From Ramlibacter sp. (lineage in GTDB: Bacteria > Pseudomonadota > Gammaproteobacteria > Burkholderiales > Burkholderiaceae_C): a DNA stretch of 7,001 bases. Both the position numbers and the translations under genes were made by a program. The notes under the pieces were generated by a model. It was given only the letters and a program-made list of their open reading frames with translations, searched no databases and had not been told where the DNA came from. The stretch's first letter is position 1. Every line of letters begins with the position of its first letter. The DNA is taken from contig JAQGMT010000264.1 in assembly GCA_028292185.1 (NCBI GenBank), forward strand, positions 1-7,001. Direction: 5' to 3'. Below, piece after piece: positions 1 to 5,895 of the stretch.

Positions 1-1114
1 ACTGCCCCAGCGAGGTCTTGCCGACGCCAGGGGGGCCGACCAGGCACAGGATGGGCGCCTTCACATTTTCGACGCGCTGCTGCACCGCGAGATATTCAAG
101 GATGCGGTCCTTGACCTTCTCGAGGCCGTGGTGGTCTTCGTTCAGCACGCCCTCGGCGTGCGACAGGTCGTGCTTGATCTTGGTCCGCTTGCTCCACGGC
201 AGCGAGGTGAGCACGTCGATGTAGTTGCGCACCACGGTGGCTTCCGCCGACATGGGCGACATCAGTTTGAGCTTTTTCAGCTCGCCGTCGGCCTTCTTGC
301 GGGCTTCCTTGGGCATCTTGGCGAGCTTGATCTTCTTTTCGATCTCCTCGATGTCCGCCCCCTCTTCGCCTTCGCCGAGTTCCTTCTGGATGGCCTTGAC
401 CTGCTCGTTCAGGTAGAAGTCGCGCTGGTTCTTTTCCATCTGCCGCTTGACGCGGCCGCGGATCTTCTTGTCGACGTTCAGGATGTCGACTTCGCGCTCG
501 ATCTGCTCGAACAGGTTTTCCAGGCGCAGCTTCACGTCCGACAGGTCGAGGACGATCTGCTTGTTATCGAGCTTGAGCGGCAGGTGCGCGGCGATGGTGT
601 CGGCCAGGCGGCCCGGATCGTCGATGCTTGAAATCGAGGTGAGGATCTCGGGCGGAATTTTTTTGTTCAGTTTGACGTACTGGTCGAACTGCTGCATCAC
701 CGCGCGGCGCAGCGCCTCGATCTCGCTGGATTTCGGGTCCTTCTCGGAGTTGTCGACCGGCGTCACGTTGGCGGTGAAATGCTGTTCGCCGTCCTCGATG
801 TGATTGACGCGCGCGCGCTGCTGGCCTTCGACCAGCACCTTCACGGTGCCGTCGGGGAGCTTGAGCATCTGCAGGATGGTGGAGACGCAGCCCACCTCGA
901 ACATGTCGGCAACCGACGGTTCGTCCTTGGCGGCGGCTTTTTGCGCCACCAGCATGATGCGGCGCTCGGCTTCCATCGCGGCTTCCAGGGCCTTGATGCT
1001 CTTGGGCCGGCCCACGAACAGCGGGATGACCATGTGCGGGAACACGACCACGTCGCGCAGCGGCAGCAGCGGCAGGTCGATGGGCTCGGCGGGCAGGGAG
1101 GTTTGTCCGGACAT
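1..1114 (-). CDS. lon: Lon ATP-dependent protease, N-terminal part (cut by window edge)
   Basis: Lon is a cytoplasmic homo-oligomeric AAA+ serine protease that degrades misfolded and some regulatory proteins. Translating the minus strand from ATG 1114 gives 371 codons without a stop. Residues about 12-210 match the Lon substrate-binding N domain, opening with LPLLPLRDVVVFPHMVIPLF. A charged helical linker with the family motif YLNEQVKAIQKELGE lies at about 234-248. The AAA+ module begins with Walker A GPPGVGKT at 360-367, just before the window ends. The rest of the ATPase and the Ser-Lys protease domain lie outside, so catalytic integrity cannot be judged. The start is supported by AAGGA (1120-1124) five bases upstream of the ATG. 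The gene follows clpX by 147 bp on the same strand, the classical clpP-clpX-lon order, and has its own candidate promoter in the gap. Identification is very secure. Confidence 0.97.
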   Translation of the reverse strand, partial: MSGQTSLPAEPIDLPLLPLRDVVVFPHMVIPLFVGRPKSIKALEAAMEAERRIMLVAQKAAAKDEPSVADMFEVGCVSTILQMLKLPDGTVKVLVEGQQRARVNHIEDGEQHFTANVTPVDNSEKDPKSSEIEALRRAVMQQFDQYVKLNKKIPPEILTSISSIDDPGRLADTIAAHLPLKLDNKQIVLDLSDVKLRLENLFEQIEREVDILNVDKKIRGRVKRQMEKNQRDFYLNEQVKAIQKELGEGEEGADIEEIEKKIKLAKMPKEARKKADGELKKLKLMSPMSAEATVVRNYIDVLTSLPWSKRTKIKHDLSHAEGVLNEDHHGLEKVKDRILEYLAVQQRVENVKAPILCLVGPPGVGKTSLGQ

Positions 1115-1146
1115 TTGAATCCTTGGTTTAGGCCTGTTTGGGGGCC

Positions 1147-1169
1147 TTCCAGTCGAATATGGACTGGAA
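1147..1169. repeat. Perfect 8-bp inverted repeat over the lon -10 region
   Basis: TTCCAGTC, a 7-base centre, and GACTGGAA form a perfect inverted repeat in the clpX-lon gap. The putative lon -10 lies in its centre and one arm. It could be a protein-binding operator, or a hairpin in RNA reading through from clpX. It does not match the CIRCE sequence bound by HrcA, and no U tract follows on the minus strand, so it is not an obvious terminator. A smaller hairpin, CCGCAT-CGCA-ATGCGG, lies at 1189-1204 in the same gap. Confidence 0.5.
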
Positions 1170-1184
1170 CAGGGGATTTTCAAC
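1157..1184 (-). promoter_or_regulatory. Candidate sigma-32-like promoter for lon
   Basis: Read on the minus strand, GTTGAAA (1184-1178), a 13-base spacer and GTCCATAT (1164-1157) resemble the RpoH consensus CTTGAAA, about 13-15 bases, CCCCATNT. The -35 matches at 6 of 7 positions and the -10 at 6 of 8. Transcription would begin near 1150, leaving a leader of about 36 bases before the lon ATG. lon is a known heat-shock gene in related bacteria. The same DNA could also be read as a weak sigma-70 promoter (TTGAAA, 16 bases, CATATT). No start site is known. Confidence 0.45.
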
Positions 1185-1261
1185 CCGTCCGCATCGCAAT
1201 GCGGCTTGCAGGGTTGGGTTTGTGCGAAAGATCACTCAGGACGGTGGCGTCGGCCGCGCCG

Positions 1262-2527
<1,266 letters not shown>

Positions 2528-2568
2528 GGATCCTGCCTTTGACTTGAGTTTCTATGATAACGAATTAG

Positions 2569-2602
2569 AACGGCGCTTCCCGTGTTACGGAAAAGCGCCG
2601 TT
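2569..2602 (-). terminator. Strong hairpin in the clpP-clpX gap, possible attenuator
   Basis: A perfect 10-bp stem (AACGGCGCTT with AAGCGCCGTT) is extended by further G-U and G-C pairs around a loop of about five bases. It lies 41 bp ahead of clpX. On the minus strand it is followed by CTAATTCGTTATC, which is only moderately T-rich, so termination would be partial at best. It could set the clpP:clpX ratio, or stabilise mRNA ends after processing. The hairpin is seen directly; its function is inference. Confidence 0.4.
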
Positions 2603-2608
2603 GTTGCA

Positions 2609-2638
2609 GTGCAACCCCTCGTGACGGGGTTCGCGCAC
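2609..2638 (-). other. Second hairpin directly after clpP
   Basis: AACCCC (2613-2618) pairs with GGGGTT (2626-2631), and the outer GTGC (2609-2612) pairs with GCAC (2635-2638) with a three-base bulge on one side. It starts two bases beyond the clpP stop codon. No T tract follows. It may protect the 3' end of clpP mRNA, or act together with the stronger hairpin at 2569-2602. One arm also lies in an 11-base palindrome, TTGCAGTGCAA (2604-2614). Confidence 0.35.
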
Positions 2639-2640
2639 CG

Positions 2641-3249
2641 TCAAGCCCGTTTCGAGATCACCTGATCCACCAGCCCGTAAGCCTTGGCTTCGTCGGCATC
2701 CAGGAAATAATCACGCTCGGTGTCGCGCTCGATCTTTTCCAGCGGCTGTCCGGTGCGCTCGGCCAGGATGCGATTCATCACGGCCTTGGTCTTGAGGATG
2801 TCGCGGGCGTGGATCTCGATGTCGGTGGCCTGGCCCTGCGCGCCGCCCAGCACCTGGTGGATCATCACTTTCGAATTGGGCAGCGAAAAGCGCTTGCCCT
2901 TGGCGCCGGCGGCCAGCAGGAAAGCACCCATGCTGGCGGCCATGCCGGTGCACAGGGTGGACACGTCCGGCTTGATGAAGTTCATCGTGTCGTAGATGGC
3001 CATGCCGGCGCTGACGCTGCCGCCCGGGCTGTTGATGTAGAACGAAATGTCCTTGTCGGGGTTTTCGCTTTCCAGGAAGAGCAGCTGCGCCACCACCAGG
3101 TTGGCCGTCTGGTCGTTCACCGGACCGACCAGGAAGATCACCCGCTCGCGCAGCAGCCGGGAATAGATGTCGTAGGACCGCTCGCCGCGGCCGGATTGCT
3201 CGATGACGATCGGCACCATGCCGAGGGCCTGGGTATCAAGTGCACTCAT
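2641..3249 (-). CDS. clpP: ClpP, proteolytic subunit of Clp proteases
   Basis: ClpP forms a barrel of two heptameric rings whose serine active sites cut unfolded chains delivered by ClpX or ClpA. The product has 202 residues, near the E. coli length of 207. The catalytic triad is Ser106 (in AASMGAF), His131 (in VMIHQ) and Asp180 (in DTERD), and its spacing equals that of E. coli ClpP. The oxyanion/substrate loop INSPGG (72-77) and the signature around the active Ser and His are intact. The N terminus is short. By comparison with E. coli, processing would fall near residue 10, giving a mature chain starting around MVPIVIEQ. The ATG at 3249 has only a distant GGAG (10 bases upstream), so ribosome binding looks weak, but no better in-frame start precedes the conserved region. 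It lies between tig and clpX on the same strand, with a candidate heat-shock promoter upstream. Confidence 0.98.
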   Translation of the reverse strand: MSALDTQALGMVPIVIEQSGRGERSYDIYSRLLRERVIFLVGPVNDQTANLVVAQLLFLESENPDKDISFYINSPGGSVSAGMAIYDTMNFIKPDVSTLCTGMAASMGAFLLAAGAKGKRFSLPNSKVMIHQVLGGAQGQATDIEIHARDILKTKAVMNRILAERTGQPLEKIERDTERDYFLDADEAKAYGLVDQVISKRA

Positions 3250-3295
3250 GGGGGGGAAGACTCCGGGTTGCTGGGTTGTACTTTATTCCAAATGC

Positions 3296-3323
3296 AAATG
3301 GGGCCTACGGAACCATCCGCAAG
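3296..3323 (-). promoter_or_regulatory. Candidate sigma-32-like promoter for clpP
   Basis: On the minus strand CTTGCGG (3323-3317), a 13-base spacer and CCCCATTT (3303-3296) fit the RpoH pattern. The -10 matches CCCCATNT fully, while the -35 keeps the CTTG core but only 4 of 7 bases overall. Transcription would start near 3289, about 40 bases before the clpP ATG. The 13-base spacing is the same as in the lon candidate. clpP is a heat-shock gene in many proteobacteria, which supports the reading, but no start site is known. Confidence 0.45.
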
Positions 3324-3335
3324 CCCCTTGCTGCA

Positions 3336-3400
3336 TGTCATGCCGGGCTCCTTGCAGCGTCCACGCGGCGCATGGACTGCGATTCAAGCCCGCAATGACA
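3336..3400. repeat. 65-bp imperfect palindrome with TGTCAT/ATGACA ends, REP-like
   Basis: The element begins TGTCATGCCGGGCT and ends AGCCCGCAATGACA. The two halves pair along most of their length: TGTCAT ends, GGGCT blocks and TCCA(C/T)GCG blocks are shared, with a mismatched middle of each arm. It starts 16 bp after the tig stop and fills the tig-clpP gap up to the clpP promoter candidate. The shape and the TGTCATTGCGGGCTTGA-type end resemble small dispersed extragenic palindromes that I recall as common in proteobacterial genomes. In RNA it would make a long hairpin that could end or protect the tig transcript. No T tract follows it. Copy number in this genome is unknown. Confidence 0.6.
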
Positions 3401-3416
3401 GTGGCTTTTCGTGGCC

Positions 3417-4736
3417 TCAGCCCTGCCCCTGCTGCCCCATCAGCTCATCGAAAGACACGGTCTTCTCGACCACTTTGGCTTGCGACAGCACGAAGTCCGT
3501 GACATTGTTCTCGATCACGATGGCTTCGACCTCGCCCAGGCGCTGGCGGTCGCTGAAATACCAGCGCACCACCTCGGCCGGCTTTTCGTAGCTGGCAGCC
3601 AGTTCTTCAACGTGGGCCTTGACCTGCTCGGGCTTGGCCTGCAGGTTGTTGGTGCGAACCAGCTCGGCCACCACCAGGCCCAGCCGCACCCGACGCTCGG
3701 CCTGCGGACGGAACAGTTCTTCCGGGATCGGCGCCTTGTCGGCATCCTTGATGCCGCGCTGCTTCAGGTCGGCGCGCGCGCCCTCCACCAAGCGGTCCAC
3801 TTCGGACTGAACGCTGGACTTGGGCAGGTCAAGCTCGGCCTTGCCGACCAGCGCATCCATGACGGCTTGCTTGTTGCGGGCCAGCAGCCGGAATTTCACT
3901 TCGCGCTCGAGGTTCTTGCGGATGTCGGTGCGCAACGCCTCCACGGTGCCGTCGGCGATGCCCAGCGATTTGGCCAGCGCGTCGTCCACGTCCGGCAGGT
4001 TCGCGGCTTCGATCTTCTTCACGGTGACCATGAAGTCCGCCTGTTTGCCGGCCACGTCCTTGCCGTGGTAGTCGGCCGGGAAGGCCAGCGGAAAGGTCTT
4101 GCTCTCGCCGGCCTTCATCCCGCGCACGGCGTCCTCGAACTCCTTGAGCATCTGGCCTTCACCGAGCAGCACCTGGAAATCGTCGGCCTTGCCGCCCTGG
4201 AAGGTCTCGCCGTCGATCTTGCCTTCGAAGTCCACCGTGACACGGTCGCCTTCCTGAGCGGCGGCGTCTTGCGGGCGCTGCGCGTAGGTGCGGCGCTGCT
4301 TGCGCAGGATGTCCAGCGTCTTGTCGATGGCGGCGTCGGTCACTTCGGTGCTGATCTTTTCCACTTCGGCCGTGGTCAGGTCGCCGATCTTCACTTCGGG
4401 AAAGACCTCGAACACGGCGTCGAATGCCAGCTGGCCCTCGGGCGATTCTTCCTTCTCGGTGATCTTCGGCTGGCCCGCGACGCGCAGCTTGGCTTCGTTC
4501 GCCGCCTGGGCGAAGGCCTCGCCGACCTTGTCGTTCATCACCTCGTAGTGGACCGAGTAGCCGTAGCGCTGGGCGACGACGGTCATCGGCACCTTGCCCG
4601 GGCGAAACCCGTCCATCTTCACGGTGCGCGCCAGGCGCTTCAAGCGCGAGTCGACTTCCGACTGGATGACATTCACAGGCAGGGTCAGCGTGATCTTGCG
4701 TTCGAGCTTGTCCAGGGTTTCAACAGTCACGTCCAT
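3417..4736 (-). CDS. tig: Trigger factor, ribosome-associated chaperone and prolyl isomerase
   Basis: Trigger factor binds near the ribosome exit tunnel through L23 and shields nascent chains. Its middle domain has peptidyl-prolyl isomerase activity. The product has 439 residues, typical for the family (E. coli 432). The ribosome-binding domain covers about 1-115 and carries the signature GFRPGKVP at 43-50. An FKBP-type domain follows at about 160-245 (GDRVTVDFEGKIDG, then FEDAVRGMKAGESKTF). The rest is the helical substrate-cradling C domain, ending in a glutamine/glycine-rich tail. The ATG at 4736 gives the family-typical start MDVTVETLDKLERK. Only a weak purine stretch (GAAGAGAG) precedes it. 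The tRNA-Leu gene ends 25 bp upstream on the same strand, leaving little room for an independent promoter, so tig is probably co-transcribed with the tRNA and freed by its 3' processing. Confidence 0.98.
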   Translation of the reverse strand: MDVTVETLDKLERKITLTLPVNVIQSEVDSRLKRLARTVKMDGFRPGKVPMTVVAQRYGYSVHYEVMNDKVGEAFAQAANEAKLRVAGQPKITEKEESPEGQLAFDAVFEVFPEVKIGDLTTAEVEKISTEVTDAAIDKTLDILRKQRRTYAQRPQDAAAQEGDRVTVDFEGKIDGETFQGGKADDFQVLLGEGQMLKEFEDAVRGMKAGESKTFPLAFPADYHGKDVAGKQADFMVTVKKIEAANLPDVDDALAKSLGIADGTVEALRTDIRKNLEREVKFRLLARNKQAVMDALVGKAELDLPKSSVQSEVDRLVEGARADLKQRGIKDADKAPIPEELFRPQAERRVRLGLVVAELVRTNNLQAKPEQVKAHVEELAASYEKPAEVVRWYFSDRQRLGEVEAIVIENNVTDFVLSQAKVVEKTVSFDELMGQQGQG

Positions 4737-4761
4737 GAGGGTCTCTCTTCAAAGAAAATAG

Positions 4762-4848
4762 TGGTGCGCGAGGGGGGACTCGAACCCCCACGCCATTGCT
4801 GGCGTCAGGACCTAAACCTGGTGCGTCTACCAATTTCGCCACCCGCGC
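4762..4848 (-). tRNA. tRNA-Leu with anticodon UAG
   Basis: The minus strand folds as a class II tRNA of 87 nt including an encoded CCA (4764-4762). The acceptor stem pairs GCGCGGG with CTCGCGC, with one G-U pair. The D arm contains GGCGAAATTGGTAGACGC. The anticodon loop TTTAGGT (4816-4810) carries TAG at 4814-4812, reading CUN leucine codons. A long variable arm, ACGCC-AGCAAT-GGCGT, is typical of leucine tRNAs, and the T arm is GGGGG-TTCGAGT-CCCCC. It sits 25 bp upstream of tig on the same strand. The fold is complete, with no sign of degeneration or of an integrated element at its 3' end. Confidence 0.97.
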
Positions 4849-4863
4849 TTGCCTGAAAGGGAA

Positions 4864-4895
4864 AGCGGGCCGCCAGGAGAACCCGGCGGCCCGCT
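4864..4895 (-). terminator. Terminator-like hairpin just ahead of tRNA-Leu
   Basis: A perfect 11-bp GC-rich stem (AGCGGGCCGCC with GGCGGCCCGCT) encloses a 10-base loop. On the minus strand it is followed by TTCCCTTTC, a pyrimidine-rich tail like that of a weak intrinsic terminator; the plus strand has no T tract after it. It ends 15 bases before the mature tRNA 5' end. It could stop minus-strand transcription coming from the hpn side, or attenuate the tRNA-Leu/tig transcript. The structure is seen directly; the role is inference. Confidence 0.5.
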
Positions 4896-4914
4896 CGAAT
4901 CCGGTCAACCAGCG

Positions 4915-4920
4915 ATTTTA
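4915..4920 (-). promoter_or_regulatory. Possible -10 element for the tRNA-Leu/tig transcript
   Basis: TAAAAT on the minus strand matches the sigma-70 -10 consensus at 5 of 6 positions. It is followed by a GC-rich stretch (CGCTGG) of the kind seen at stringently controlled stable-RNA promoters. The expected -35 position holds CCAAGG, which is a poor match. It is the best -10 I see between hpnC and the tRNA. If used, the start near 4908 would place the hairpin at 4864-4895 inside the tRNA leader. Confidence 0.35.
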
Positions 4921-4949
4921 GCCCAGCACGGCTGCGTCCTTGGCGGCGG

Positions 4950-4975
4950 GCCTGCCGTTCGAGCCTGCCGTTCGA
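4950..4975. repeat. Perfect tandem duplication of a 13-bp unit
   Basis: GCCTGCCGTTCGA occurs twice in direct succession (4950-4962 and 4963-4975). It lies just upstream of the GACAAT motif and the hpnC start. It may be a replication-slippage product or a doubled binding site. An in-frame TTG at 4940 would make it coding, but the HpnC family homology begins only after 5000, so I read it as intergenic. Confidence 0.6.
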
Positions 4976-4977
4976 GC

Positions 4978-4983
4978 GACAAT
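4978..4983 (+). promoter_or_regulatory. Possible -10 element for hpnC
   Basis: GACAAT (4 of 6 against TATAAT) lies exactly 7 bases before an in-frame GTG at 4991 and 16 before the ATG at 5000. The -35 region is not recognisable. The same motif with the same 7-base spacing recurs at 5847-5852 ahead of hpnD. If it is a -10, the hpnC mRNA would have almost no leader, which would fit the absence of any Shine-Dalgarno sequence here. Confidence 0.3.
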
Positions 4984-4999
4984 CCCGCCGGTGAATGCA

Positions 5000-5848
5000 A
5001 TGGCGCCCGCGGCGCTCTCCAGCGTCGGCCACTACGAGAACTTCCCGGTCGCCTCGTGGCTGTGCCCAGCGCGGCTCCGTCCGGCGGTGGGCGCCATCTA
5101 TGCGTTCGCCCGCACGGCGGACGACATTGCCGATGAAGGAAGCGCTGGGGCGGCCGAGCGGCTGGCGGACCTGGCCGCCTACCGGGCCGAACTCGCCGCC
5201 TGCGTCGCTGGAGCACGCAGCCATGAGCGCTGGCCTGAGGACTTCGTGCCACTCGCAGCCGCGCTACGCACCTACGCCCTGCCCCCTGCGCTGCTCGAAG
5301 ACCTGCTCAGCGCGTTCGAGCAGGACGTGGTGAAGACGCGCGACGCGCGCGGCTATGCGACGCGCGCCGAATTGCTGGACTACTGCCGCCGCTCCGCCAA
5401 CCCCGTGGGCCGCCTGATGCTCCACCTGTACGGCGTGCACGAGGCCACGGCGCTGCGCCAGAGCGACTGCATCTGCACCGCCTTGCAATTGATCAACTTC
5501 TGGCAGGACTTGAGCGTCGACCTGCCTCGCGGGCGCTACTACGTGCCCACGGAAGATTGCGCGCCCCACGGGCTCGACCCGCTCGGCCCGAAGTCCTGGC
5601 CCACGCACCCCAAGGCCGCGCGGCTGGTCGCCGCGGAAGTGGATTGGGCGCGCGAGTTGATGCACGAGGGCGCGCCGCTGGTCCACCGGGTTCCCGGCCG
5701 TGCTGGCTGGGAACTTCGGCTCGTGGTTCAAGGCGGCTTGTGCATCCTGGACCGCATCGCCGCCGGCGGCTTCAACAGCTTCCAGGTTCGCCCGCAGCTC
5801 ACGCCGTGGGACTGGCCCGGGTTGTTCTCGCGGGCGCTGCGGATGTGA
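5000..5848 (+). CDS. hpnC: Hydroxysqualene synthase HpnC (squalene/phytoene synthase family)
   Basis: HpnC converts presqualene diphosphate to hydroxysqualene, the middle step of the HpnCDE route to squalene. From ATG 5000 the product has 282 residues, normal for the family. The N-terminal HYENFPVAS (11-19) is characteristic of HpnC. The first aspartate-rich metal/diphosphate motif is DDIADE (41-46). The second is in INFWQDLSVDLPRGRYYVP (165-183), with Asp170 and Asp174, and the NFWQD form separates HpnC from HpnD. The start is uncertain. ATG 5000, GTG 4991 and TTG 4940 are all in frame and none has a convincing ribosome site; ATG 5000 is preferred because homology starts only a few residues later. 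The gene is divergent from tRNA-Leu/tig and heads hpnCDE, with 43 bp to hpnD. Enzyme role is from family knowledge. Confidence 0.94.
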   Translation: MAPAALSSVGHYENFPVASWLCPARLRPAVGAIYAFARTADDIADEGSAGAAERLADLAAYRAELAACVAGARSHERWPEDFVPLAAALRTYALPPALLEDLLSAFEQDVVKTRDARGYATRAELLDYCRRSANPVGRLMLHLYGVHEATALRQSDCICTALQLINFWQDLSVDLPRGRYYVPTEDCAPHGLDPLGPKSWPTHPKAARLVAAEVDWARELMHEGAPLVHRVPGRAGWELRLVVQGGLCILDRIAAGGFNSFQVRPQLTPWDWPGLFSRALRM

Positions 5849-5852
5849 CAAT
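5847..5852 (+). promoter_or_regulatory. Possible internal -10 element ahead of hpnD
   Basis: GACAAT overlaps the hpnC stop codon and is preceded by TGT, giving an extended -10 form (TGTGACAAT). It lies 7 bases before the ATG at 5860 that opens an 11-codon ORF. No good -35 is visible; the nearest is TTGTTC with a 19-base spacer. It may be a secondary promoter within the operon or chance. Confidence 0.25.
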
Positions 5853-5859
5853 CGCGGCG

Positions 5860-5895
5860 ATGCGCGCCCACCCCACCCTTCCAGCGAGTCCATGA
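5860..5895 (+). CDS. 11-codon leader-type ORF overlapping the hpnD start
   Basis: ATG 5860 opens a short frame encoding MRAHPTLPASP and ends at TGA 5893-5895. The stop shares bases with the hpnD ATG in an ATGA overlap, the arrangement typical of translational coupling. No Shine-Dalgarno precedes either start, so ribosomes finishing this ORF could re-initiate on hpnD. The peptide resembles nothing I know. It could equally be chance in GC-rich DNA; it is listed because it lies exactly between hpnC and hpnD. Confidence 0.25.
   Translation: MRAHPTLPASP

Noticed and set aside
1147..1169. CIRCE element for HrcA ahead of lon
   Set aside because: CIRCE is TTAGCACTC-N9-GAGTGCTAA. This repeat has different arms and a 7-base centre.
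4762..4848. tRNA-Leu as an integration site for a mobile element
   Set aside because: I see no integrase, no duplicated tRNA 3' end and no change of gene character on either side; the neighbours are core genes.
3411..4856. Long plus-strand open frame of 481 codons opposite tig
   Set aside because: It is a mirror of tig and runs through the antisense of tRNA-Leu. There is no recognisable domain, and codon bias in GC-rich DNA explains its length.
4940..4999. Upstream TTG start extending HpnC by 20 residues
   Set aside because: The added stretch is translated from the 13-bp tandem repeat, has no family similarity and no ribosome site. ATG 5000 or GTG 4991 is more plausible.
5700..5891. N-terminal extension of HpnD into the hpnC reading region
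   Set aside because: The extra 64 residues come from an alternate frame of hpnC and precede the family-typical MSPEQYVQEK start.
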